NCBI GenBank assembly: GCA_035236585.1
Contig: CP141137.1
Coordinates: forward strand, 41,376,057 to 41,440,056
Length of the DNA: 64,000 bases
Direction: 5' to 3'
DNA from: Warburgia ugandensis
Taxonomy: Eukaryota > Streptophyta > Magnoliopsida > Canellales > Canellaceae
This document shows positions 25,601 through 36,801 of this stretch, piece by piece. The position numbers and the translations under genes are program-made. Position 1 is the stretch's first letter, and each line of letters begins with the position of its first letter. The notes below the pieces were generated by a model. That model was not told the DNA's origin. It was given only the letters and a program-made list of their open reading frames with translations, and ran no database searches.

Positions 25601-28296
25601 TTAATTATAGAATTGTTTATTTAAGTGTTTAGTTAATTGTTTATTTATGCTTTAAAATTATGCTTCAATACTTAAGTAATTGTAATTTCATTGAAATGGT
25701 AATTAAATGAAATTAGAAGGAAGGAACATTCACATGGAATGTATCACATGGACTTAATGATAGTAAGGACCATAGTTAGTAGGATAATATAAGGAATATA
25801 AATTCCTTGGTCCAACTTAGGAGAATAATAAATCTCCAAGAATGACATTTTAGTTCATGGATTTAATTAAAAAGAATTAAAAAGAATACTTAGGATTAAA
25901 TGCTCATAGGAACCTTATGAAAGGTTGAGTTAGGGTCAAGCTAGTGAATGATGGATATAGTGGTTAAGGGGGTTATCTAATAGAGCCACGCTCTCCCCCC
26001 ACCTTCCATTGACGTTTGTGAGGTTTAAATGCCTCCTTACATGAGGATTGAAGTAGCCACTTTGTGTTCAACCATTTAACTAGTATGCCTTCACCAATTT
26101 GACATAAGAGGAGCAATCTAGACTTAGAGTGAAATAAGCTACCCTCAACCAATAAAACATTAATTGGTTGGGTAATAATAATGAGAGCATAAAATGTAGT
26201 AAATCATCTAATCCTAATAAAAATGGTAATCAAGACAAGAATGATCAAACATGATCCATAGGACCTTGGATGATCAAAAATAAATACTAATGTAGTATTG
26301 TATTACATGTGTATATGTATAGCATGAATGGGTATGTAAAAGAACATAGATAGAGAATCCCAAATCCTTGATCAAATTTGATTCAAGAAAAATTAGGGTA
26401 TCATCTATAGGAATACATACTTGAATAGGGAAATAACCTTATAGATATGGTTTGATAGATGGATGAATCCGGACCACGATGGACATTGTGGAAGAATACA
26501 CTTGAGAAGTATGAATCAAGATACCACTTTGAGGTAGGTGGATAAACAAAGATATATTAGAGATTCATGGGTATACATACATGATTATCTGTCTAAAGTT
26601 ATAGACCTTTATTGTATAAGTATGCTTAGTACCTTAGCATAGTCATGATCCAAATAAGTGGTCCAAAACTTATGATCCAACTAAGTGATCTAAAACAAAT
26701 GATCCAATTAAGGGATCCAAAACAAATGATCCAATTAAGGGATCTAAAACATATGATCCAATTAAGGGTTCCAAAACATATGATCCAATTTAGGGATCCA
26801 ACACATATGATCCAATTAAGGGATCCAAAACAAACAATCCAATTAAGGGATCCAAAACAAATGATCCAATTAAGGGATCCAGAACATATGATCCAAACAA
26901 ATCCAAAATCAAATGATCAAACAAAGTGATCCAAAACATGGGATCTAAACAAATGATCAAACAAAGAGATCTAACCTCATAATCTAATCCACTTGATCTA
27001 ATTTAATGATCAAGTCTAATGAAGTGAAAATACTGAGATATGAAGACTAAGGAAACCCTAAGAATAGGGTATGTGCAATATTCCAGCCTTAGATAAACAG
27101 ACAGATAATCTGATATGTACAATATATTTTCCATACAAGTATGGAGGCTTATGGTTTTGTTTTACACAGAGATAGAGATTGGGGATGGTATGCTAGGAAA
27201 GTTATGAGGGTTTGGCCACCCACTTCCTGAAACTTATATGATGATACCATGCCCAAAGAGAGGCTAAATGTCAAGTGGGGCAATAATGGGAAGACCCCAC
27301 TGTGACAGCCATGGTCCACCTCATGAGGACATGGATTGATTATTCCACAGTTGGTGTCAATGGAGGATTATACAATTATCTAGGAATGCTATATGGATTG
27401 AGACTATAAGCACAGTAGTCCTAATGTATTTTGCATTATGATGCAGATATGATAGGCATAATATGATGTCATGGCATGATGATATGCTATAACATGAGTT
27501 CCTAGAATGAAAACCTCATATGATAATTGGCTAAGTATTGCTCTCCTAAGTGGGAGTATAGCGAGGGGAAGGAACAAGGGTTGAGTAATCTTTGACTAGG
27601 TATTACTCTCCTAAGTGGGAGTATAGCCAGGGGAAATAATAAGTTTTGAGCAATCTTCACTATATTAACTAATTTGTCATGTACGACATAAATAACATAT
27701 GTACCCTATGTGGAGATCACATATGAATGGATAAATATGATTAAATAAGGACTGAGGTGTGTATTCTTATGTTGATGAAGTAGTATGCTTTTGTATTCCC
27801 CTACCAAGCATAGCTTGCTGAGGTATTGTACATGTTTCCATGTTTACAATACCTCAGATACAGAGAAGGAGGGTTAGAAGCTCAAGATTGTAGAAGACTT
27901 GAGAAGAAGTTGATGAATAATCAATCAAGATACATTCTCTTCAGGACATTTATTTTATTTGAGGGAATTGTACTATATTGAGAAGTTTTAATGTATGGTG
28001 AGGTTTGTAAATTTTGGACCATGTAATTTGGACAGGTATTGTACTAATACCGTGTTGTACTATGAACCACTGGATGGATCCTGGAAGTTTAATAAAATTA
28101 TATTCCTTCAATGGAATTTTATTTTGTACAAAAATTGTACTAATGTATGTATGAAGTGATGACTTGGGTTTTCAAAACAAGTTTTAAAAGAAAAGAATTT
28201 CTGCTGCTTTGTTTTGTGAAATTTTTTTACTAAGGGGACACCCTTGCCTTTGAAAAATATATTATAAAATGTGTTTCAAAAACCCAGGTCGTCACA
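22673..28296 (+). repeat. 3' LTR (5,624 bp) of the LARD-like element
   Basis: It starts TGTAACACCCC right after the polypurine tract and ends GTCGTCACA before the AAAAT duplication. It matches the 5' LTR throughout. It is about 100 bases longer, partly through an extra 27 bp unit and a longer stretch near 24260. The TATAAATAG box is at 23253-23261. Confidence 0.85.
26645..26970 (+). repeat. 27 bp tandem array in the 3' LTR
   Basis: The same array as in the 5' LTR, with one additional 27 bp unit (about nine). The copies differ in number while the flanking bases are almost identical, so the array has changed length since insertion or differed in the recombined template. Confidence 0.85.
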
Positions 28297-28301
28297 AAAA
28301 T

Positions 28302-28623
28302 AGCCCTAGTATGTGGATAACATAGAATTTTTCATTCATCTTCTAAGTTGTTAAAGCTAGTAGAGTGCTAATGGAAGAGCATTCTTTGAGATAAAATAAA
28401 GATAGTATAATGTTAATGAAAGATCATTCTCATTTATAGGTACACTCACTACAAATCCTCACAATGCTTAATTGTTCAAGTAGGGGTAACCTAGTGGTTT
28501 AGAGGCTTATTGCATATGCTAAATGTAATCACAAGTACCTACAAAAGTGGCAATTTGTATCAATTTTGTAATTCTATTTTTGCATTTTTTGCTTGAGATT
28601 AGCAAACTATTGATTGGGGAGTG
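28302..28623 (+). mobile_element. Last part of the outer Athila 3' untranslated region and polypurine tract
   Basis: It continues the sequence cut at 13587 and matches 2060-2385 in order, including ggtaacctagtggttta and gcatatgctaaatg. It ends attggggagtg immediately before the TGATAAGTG LTR start. Confidence 0.65.
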
Positions 28624-30465
28624 TGATAAGTGTTCAATTTCGTATAAAAAAGTACCTCAATTAATAGCCCAAGTATTACAAATTATAGTGTTATTCTAAG
28701 GTTTTTTAAAAAAAATTATAACACATGCATCCTAACTTAATAATTCAAAAGTTTGATATTTTGCAAGTTCAAAAGCTAATCTAGAGTAATTATGTGAATA
28801 ATCTTATTTTTTTAGGATTTAGTTAGGATTTTTCAAGGTGTTGAGATGACGATGCAACAACTGAGATAAACTAAGTTGAGAATTGAAGATCAATATCAAA
28901 AGAGAGAGCCTGGGCCTAATTCCAACATTTCCAAAGCTTAATCAAGGTTCAAGATCATCTTAGGGCAAGTAAGAAAGCAATTGAAAGCATCAAAGGTGAC
29001 TATAATGGGCCCAAGTAAAATCCATGCAAGTCCACTACCTTTGTTGAATTGGAGCCATGCATGTAAACCTTGAAAGCCACCTTAGGCATACAACCTATTC
29101 AAGCTTTGAAGCCAAGAGAATTAGCCACTCATTCCATCAAACAATGATCCATCAAAGTTAGATACCATGCCACATGGAGTCACATGATTGGATTGAGCAT
29201 TCAAGCAATTATAGATGAAAAAAAAGAAAAAAACATGAATTTCATGTGATAATTAGGAGTTTGAGGGAGATTTGTACATTGTAAGATATGCATGGATAGG
29301 TGGCCCAATCAAGAGAGAGAACCCACCTTTAATTTTCATTTTCATTCCTCCTTCCATCCTCCAAATAGGGCCTCCACGATTTTTACTTAATGGGATATGC
29401 CCTCCTAAAAAAAGTGGCACCTCCCACCTTAAGATATCCAACATGATTCATCTCATCCCATGTTAGCCTTGATCATCCACCATTCAAAGTCCTTTCAAAT
29501 TAATCCCATGCCTCTCATGAATCCATGTTAATTTCCTTGGGGTTTCCATGATTGTTCCCTTGTAAATCTCCAACAATTTTGCACTCCACCACTTTCTAAT
29601 TCCATGTGTTGCTAACCTACCTTGCTTATCTCATATTTCCACTTTCATTAAGGGGTAGAATCTTCATACCTTTGGAAACTATAAGAACAACTGAAAGGAT
29701 CACAAGATTGGAATAAGGTTGGAAGCCTCTTTCTTAAGAGAGTGGCACCTCGTCCAAGGGTTGATCTTAGGGTTCTTTGACTATTGCTCTTGATTGGTGT
29801 TTCCACACCTCATTCCAGCACTTCTTCTCTTTAGTTCTAAGCTCTTTTCTAGGTTAGTTCATTGCCTTTGTTTTTTATTTTACTTTCATGCACATCTTTC
29901 TTCCTTGATTTTCCTTAAGTTTTTGCATCTCATTTTTTTAGTTTTCTTACTTTCTAGATCTAAGGCCTCTTGTCACTTGTAATGAAAGCCAAGGGAAAAG
30001 AAACCTTAAATCATCTTATCTCCTTTCTATTCCTCTCCTTGTTCTTTGCTTGTTTTAGATCCTTCTTAGTCTTATTCATTCCAAACTTACACGGTCTTTT
30101 TCTCCTAAATTCTCGCTTGGGTTACATGCATGATATCTTTGGAGAATAGTTGTTGATTAGTGCATTATATTGAAGAGTTTTCAAGCATTGTTTTTGCTTC
30201 AATTTTCTAGTGAGAAGAGTGTGCGTAATTCTCTGTTTCTCATCCTATGTACATGCACACCTTTTTTATGTAATATTTTTCATTCAATAAAATCCATTGG
30301 TTGATGAGTAATGTTCTTGGTTGATTCTCATGTTAAAGAACTTTTGACTTTGATTGTTAGCATCCATGAATCATGCACACTATTTCCCTTTTCATGCCTC
30401 AAGTTTAATCACACCATGCACATCATTCTTAGCATAGTTTCAATTCAAAGTTCATGCATAGTTTC

Positions 30466-33400
30466 TGTAATAACCCCAATTTTTGTAATTGATTGAGAAA
30501 ATCAATAAAGTTTGAGTTTTAGAAATTTCGGGCTGGAATATTAGGGTTATTTAGAATGTACTTCTTATAGGAGTACAATCAAGGGATAAGACATGTATAA
30601 TTGAAATTGAACTTAGCAAAACCTTTAGAATGACTATAAGCACGACAAATTTTGAATTCGGATGAAAAATCCTTACTTTTCTTTATTTTATGGACAAAAA
30701 GGTAAAATGGTAATTTTACCCATAATCAAGATCTGAGACATCAAAATTTAGAATGTGTTGAGAAATACGAATCCAACAGCACTAAGTATGCTCAATTCCG
30801 AGATGATGGGAATAAACCCTAATTTTTATACATAAAGGGAAAAATGGTCTTTTTACACTATGTGGGGCCCACAAGGGACCTAAAAAGGAATCCAATGACT
30901 AGCCCACGTGAAAGCATGAGTCAAACCACTACCAGCTGATAATGGAGAATCCAATGCTAATTAAATAATAAAAAATAAACCATAATCATGAAAAAAGACC
31001 CAAAATGCCTATAAATACACCCTCAAAAATCCTCTAAAAATGTCCATAAAATTTTCACAAAATTATCTTGATTTTCCCTGCAAAACCAGAGATAGATCCA
31101 TTCCCAAAATCCCAAAACTTCCAAAAGATCTCTCTCTTTTATTTTCTTTCTCCTCTCTCTAGATTGGAACAAGAGACCTAAATTCAATTAGGCACTCTAT
31201 TCCAGATCAAATATCGCATATCTCACCGTATAAAATTTCCTACCATACCTTAGCTATAAAACGTCCAAAGAAATTTCAAGATCCAATGGTTCAAACAATG
31301 AAAATCATAAGACAAGTGGATCTTGGGCTATCTTATCATCAAAACTGGTATTCTCTTAATTTGGACTATATAACCAACATTTTTCTCAATCAAGTAGGTG
31401 GAACTACTTCCTAGACATATTTATTGTTGTTTAATGAAAATTTTATTTTACTGTAATTTGATTTGGGTGAAAAATAGTAAAAATAAAGTAAAGATCAGAA
31501 CCTTCAATTCATGATTATTGAGGGCTCAGATGGAAAATCTGACCCTACCAATCAATCCAGAAGGGTCCAAAACCCCTAGGGTAAAAGTTTCATGAAATTA
31601 TATTAAGTTTTGGGTCCTTAATTGAGAGGGATTGATTGGATGGTCCAGAATGGACTGTCTGATCTCCCAATTGGATCAGGTACCCAAAACACGTTGCGAA
31701 AGGTGACGCGGAAATGCACCATGCAACGGCGTTTCTGTGTGTGCAGCGCGCGTGCGACGTCGTTCCAACGGAACAACCGTACGTAAGCAACGGTCCCAGG
31801 TGAAAGCGTCCGTCTTACGTCCTGGTGATGGGCACGCGATGACCATTCTGTTCACCCGACCAGTTTCACCCGAACAATTTGGGCCATCCATTCCGATGGG
31901 CCATCTAGGCCCTAGGAATGGACTGTGAACTTTCGGACTCAATTCAGGAGTCATATGAACTCCAAATTGAGATAGGAAAGAAGTTATGGAAATCTTACAA
32001 CCTCTATTTTCTTATGAAATGATAAAATGGTGAAAATATCTTATGAAACTTTCTATATTTAGGAAATAAGTTTTTAATTTTCAAGATCTTCAAGATCTGA
32101 GGTGATCAGATCTTGGTAATCTATTTTAATAATGATATACTATTGAAATAAAGTGATATCTATGGTTTATTTGGATATATCTGAGATATATTAAGGGATC
32201 TACCCATTATGATAGAAAAACTCTAAAAATACAAAGGGACCCACTTGATCAATGAGATCAAGTGTGATCGGATCCTTAGGATGGATTGAATGAATGTTAA
32301 TATGGTGAAATCCAGAGAGATCATGGATTGAATATGACAAAAACAAAGCAATATAATCTTTGGACCTTAATGAAGAAAAACCCCTAAATGTAATTAAAAC
32401 CCTTGATTAAAAGGAAAAGATCTAAGATCAAATGGTTGGATCATAAGTAAAGGTTTCTAAAAATATTAATGTAATTATTTTATTTTCTATTAATTGATAA
32501 TAACATTTTAAATATGATTTATGTTATAATGCATGCTGATGTAACTTTTAGACTTTAGCATGATATGTGATTAGATTGTTATAATAGGTTGCTAGATTTA
32601 ATTATCTGGGGCATGTTAGTGTAATTTTATACAAGTGTAACTTAGGACCAAGTTAGTATGATTTCATGCCATTGTAACTTAGGACCATGCTAGGATTTCT
32701 TGTAAGATTATACTATAGTATGAGATTGTACCTTAGGTCCATGTTAGTTTAAATTGAGTTATTAAGGTATATTAGTTAAAAATCATGCTAGTGTAATTTT
32801 GAGTACCTTGTATCATTATCATTAAGTTGTTCAATTATATAGTTTTATGCTTTGAATTTATAATTCATTTATGGTTAAATTTCATTAGTAGATCTACTTG
32901 TTATGAGATAAAGAGCATAAAACACCAAAAAAAGAATCTAATGAGAAAGTAGAGTTTCATGACACAAATAAGAGTGGATTATTTTGGAATTAATTAGTAA
33001 GGGCTATAGTTAGTAGGACAATATAAGGATTATCAAATCCTTGACCTAAACTAGGAGAATAATAAACCCCATGAATGACATTGTAAATGTTCACGAACTT
33101 AAGTAAGATCAATTAGAAAGAGTACTTAGGGTCAACATGCTTATAGGAACCTTATGAAAGGTTGAGTAAGGTCACTCTAGTGAATGTTGAACATAGTGGT
33201 TAAGGGGGTTGTCTAATAAAGCCTTGCTCTTCCCCTACCTTCCATTGACGTTTGTGAGGTCTAAATGCCTCCTTACATGAGGATTGAAGTAACCACTTTG
33301 TGTTCACCCATTCAGCTAGTAAGCCTTAGCCAATTGGAAATAAGAGGAGCATTCTAGACCTAGGCTGAAATAAGTTACCTTCAACCAACAAAACATTAAC

Positions 33401-35293
33401 TGGTTGAATAATAATAGTAAGAGCATAAAAGGTTAGTAAAATATCTAACCCTAATAAAAACTGTAAGTAAGATAAGGATGATCAAACAAGATCCATTAGA
33501 TCTTGAATAATTAAGAACAATAAGAATAAGAATATTGTATTGTATTTAGTATGCATGTTTATTAGTATGCATTTTATAGATCAAATCTAGTTCATTAGAT
33601 TAGCTAATCCAAACCCTCGATCAAAGATGATTCAAGGAAGAAAACCAAGATTCATCCTCCTTAGGGATGATCCAATAATTGAACTTAGATCAAAGAAGAA
33701 CTAGATGATAGAAGATCTAGGACCTTGATCTTTATCAACAAGTGTAGATTGTCGATCAAAGGATCTATGAAAGATCAAGATCAAGGAGATGGACACACAA
33801 AGACTTAGAGATAGAAAATGCTTAGATATGAATGATTTAAAGATCAGTCTAAACATCAGATCTAGTGATCAATAGGATTGTTCATAATTTATATATATTG
33901 ATAGTATGTATGGATGTACAGATTACATACATCAGTCAGGATCATGGAAGATTTGGGAAAAGGGATCACTACTTGAAGGTAGGAGGATTTGATGAATGCA
34001 TTTACATGGGATGTACATGATTGAACCCATGACCTTATGTTGACAAGAGTAATGTTAATACTTGTATTAAATCCCCTGAAATCCTTATGATCCAACCAAA
34101 CACATATAAAATGGTTAAGGACTAGACTCTAAGTGAATAGAGAACTAGAAGATATTTCAGCCCTAAGTAAACAGACAGATTGTTTGATATGTATGAAATC
34201 TATTTTATATGCAAGCTTGGAGGCTTGTGATTTTGTTTTAATAGGCATAAGCCTAGGGGATGCTATGCTAGAGGAGTGATGAGGGTTTGGCCACCTGCTT
34301 CTTGAAATTGATGATTTGATGATACCTTGCCCTATGAGAGGCTAAAAGTTGAGTGGGGCAATTATGGGAAGGCCACCACTGTGAAAGTCCTATCTCCCCA
34401 TATGGGCAATGACATACTATTTTCCATCGTGGTATCAGTGGTGAACATGGCAGTTATCCAAGCGCGCTAGTACGGTTTAGACTGTAGCATGGTAGCCCTT
34501 TGATTATTTTGCACTATGATGCATATGAGAGTAGGCATAATGAAATGCCTTATGTTTTAGCATGATGAAATGCTAGGTAATTGTATATTACCAATATTTA
34601 CCAAGAAGGGAAATTCCCAGTGTAGGATTAGCTGAAACACTAAATTCTCATAATAGAGAGAATTGATCAGCTTAGTTGGGAATGATATTTGACTACTTTC
34701 ATAAATTTAACTGATGTATATATATTATAAAGTAAAGAGTAGAGACATGAATATGTTTAGGGATAATGGGATTATGAAGTATTAGAATTATATTGTCAAT
34801 TATTATGCTTCTTGAATCCCCTACCAAGCATTGCTTGCTAAGATATTGTAAATGTTGCAATATCTAAGATACAGAGAAGGAGAGTTAGGAGCTCAAGACG
34901 ATAAAAGACTTGAAGAGAATAATCTTCAAGGTATACCCCTTGAAGACATATATTTTGCTTTGTTTGAGAGTATTATATTGTAATGAGAGTTTCATTGTAT
35001 GGTGAGCTTTGAGTTTTGGATTATGTAATTTCGACAAGTATTGTAATGGATTTGGCTGTACAGTGAACCACTGGATGGATTCTAGAATTTAATAAAAGTA
35101 TATTCCTGCAATGGAATTTTATCTTGTACAAAGTTCTACCTATGTTATGTATGAAGTGATAACTTGGATTTTACAAAATAAGTTCTAAAGAAAAGAATTT
35201 CTGCTGCTTTGTTTTGCGAATTTATTTTACTATTAAGGGCCCTGCCTTTCAAAATATATTACAAAATGTGTTACAAAAACCCAGGTCATCACA
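30466..35293 (+). mobile_element. Solo LTR (4.8 kb) of a Tekay-like family
   Basis: It starts TGTAATAACCCCAATTTTTG and ends CAGGTCATCACA, flanked by the direct duplication GTTTC at 30461-30465 and 35294-35298. No internal domain or partner LTR is present, so it is a solo LTR left by LTR-LTR recombination. It is related along its length to the LARD-like LTR: the same TATAAATA box at 31010, the same ggttaagggggttgtctaat stretch near 33200 and the same 3' end. It lacks the long 27 bp array. A CpG-rich patch at 31680-31930 gives short frames that are not genes. Confidence 0.85.
31010..31018 (+). promoter_or_regulatory. TATA box of the solo LTR
   Basis: TATAAATAC lies in a context (cctataaatacaccctcaaa) that matches the LARD-like LTR promoter region. 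It is a solo-LTR promoter candidate on the plus strand; no downstream gene in this window reads from it. Confidence 0.45.
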
Positions 35294-35790
35294 GTTTCCA
35301 TAGTTTTATTCATCTTATTTTCTTGATTACTTAAAAACCCATTTAGCTTATTAGGTTGTTTAGTTAGTGCTTTTGGTTATATTTCCTGAATACAAGTTTT
35401 GATCAATGCAAATAGTTATCTTTACACTTCACGAACCATGTGCATAACTCCATGGGCTATGCACATGGTGATTGAAGTGTATCTCTTTGATTGTTTGGTT
35501 ATTTCCTTGTTTCATTATAGTTTAGCATTCTTTGTTTAGCTATTTGCATCTAAGTTTTTAAATTTGGTTTTTAGAATTTCTTATTTTTTGCAAGTTTCCA
35601 TTTCCATGCATGTTTTCTTTTAGATGTTATTTGCTTTCCTAGTTTAATCAAAATCATCTTTCATTGGCTAAAGATAAGTGATTTAAATAAGATCCAATTG
35701 ATTGAAAATTCCATAAGATTCATCCACCTCTCTCATGTGCAAATTACTACATTGTTTTGTGCAATTTTAAAGCTACACCACTTTCAAATT

Positions 35791-36801
35791 GGTCAGAGTT
35801 ATTCAAAGATTTTTCATTTTTGACATCTAAATTTCAATATTTGGCCATCTCCTTTAACTATATTAAATCCAAGATTTCTTTAATTTTGCTTCAACTATTC
35901 ACTTACGCCATTGTTCCATTAATCATTCTAAAATGTTATTTAAAATTCTTAAGAATATGAAATGCTTCTAGCTTATAAAAATTATTGTACAACCAAGGCA
36001 ATTGAATCCATTACCTTTATACATCCTCATTCTTATATTTAAGTTTTATTTAACTAATGATTTATTTAGTAATCACAACTGTTAGAAGTCACTTCAATAG
36101 TGGTAGTAGACATTCCTAATTCTAAACCCACTTACTTCAAGTAAGATTTATCCATCATTTAGTCACTAAGATCTTATCATTTATCACCCTTACTATTTAA
36201 TGTCAACTATGCATAATTAATCCTTACTCTTTATCCACTTCAATCAATTTCTCTACTTGATTTACTCTATGGAAGAGACACCGTGTCTAAGTTCTAAAGT
36301 CAAATAAACATCATAAATCAAATACTTGCATCTAGAGTAACACAAAATCTTCCAATATTGACATTTTCATCAAATTCTTATAATACTACAAGAAATCAAT
36401 TGAAAACATTCACTAAGATGTTCGTGCTTATGCTATAATTCCCTTAACTTTGTGAGACTTCTTTTACTGTGGCTATTTTCCAATCTTCTCTGCAATGTCA
36501 TATTATTGTTACAAAAAGGCAATTATGTCTGATGAAATTCTATGTACTTTATCCTAGTTTGAGGTATATTCTCCAAAGTTTTTACATCAATAGATCTATC
36601 ATATGTCAGAGTTATCAACTAGGGACACAATTTGTATAATCTTACACTCCAGTTCTTTACTTTATGACCCATATTAATCTTATGGCACTACTCTCTCTTT
36701 CTAATATAAGGGCCAAAAGTCTCCTTGTTTTGTTGACTATTTATGACTTTTTACCTAAGTCATTGACTATGAGTGACATGAATCTAAGCTCTAATACCAT
36801 C
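35791..36801 (-). mobile_element. Partial internal region of a minus-strand LTR element
   Basis: The right edge holds a minus-strand primer-binding site: the complement of 36787-36799 reads TGGTATTAGAGCT. It abuts the LTR end at 36802, so leftward sequence should be that element's internal 5' region. No gag or pol similarity was found in this AT-rich kilobase, and where it meets the Athila LTR is uncertain. Confidence 0.4.

Larger units (their letters stand above)
13588..28296 (+). mobile_element. LARD-like non-coding LTR retrotransposon with 5.5 kb LTRs
   Basis: The structure is complete: target duplication AAAAT at 13583-13587 and 28297-28301, 5' LTR 13588-19109, primer-binding site TGGTATCAAAGC at 19112 (initiator tRNA-Met type), internal domain 19110-22672, polypurine tract AGGGGGGTAG at 22661 and 3' LTR 22673-28296. 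The LTRs begin TGTAACACCCCTAATTTTT and end GTCATCACA or GTCGTCACA. The bases before the tract (TTTCAAGGACGAAATTTTTG) resemble the 3' end of Tekay/Del chromoviruses. No gag or pol similarity exists inside, so it would depend on another element's proteins. It looks structurally whole. LTR divergence around 5% outside one patch suggests a few million years. Confidence 0.85.
2386..35790 (+). mobile_element. Outer Athila-like Ty3/Gypsy element (old, broken, host to three later insertions)
   Basis: Parts in order: left LTR, a short C-terminal integrase remnant (about 5065-5390), a 3' untranslated region continuing at 12810-13587 and 28302-28623, a polypurine tract and the right LTR. The phrase GGGAGGCTACC at about 5467, after the integrase, is the conserved Athila post-integrase sequence. 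The minus-strand copy has the same phrase at about 8726. A minus-strand Athila, a LARD-like element and a solo LTR are nested inside. The element is broken in many places and keeps little of its internal region. LTR divergence makes it much older than its insertions. Confidence 0.65.
28624..35790 (+). repeat. Right LTR of the outer Athila, split by a solo LTR
   Basis: The left half is 28624-30465 and the right half 35299-35790; together they are about 2.3 kb and align with 2386-5060. The right half keeps ataagatccaattgattgaa and ttttaaagctacaccac, as in the left LTR. The end is approximate. The bases after it (tttcaaattggtc) could be a decayed Athila primer-binding site. Confidence 0.6.

Noticed and set aside
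31676-31954. 92-codon frame in a CpG-rich patch
   Set aside because: It lies within a solo LTR, overlaps frames on the other strand, and has no recognisable domain.
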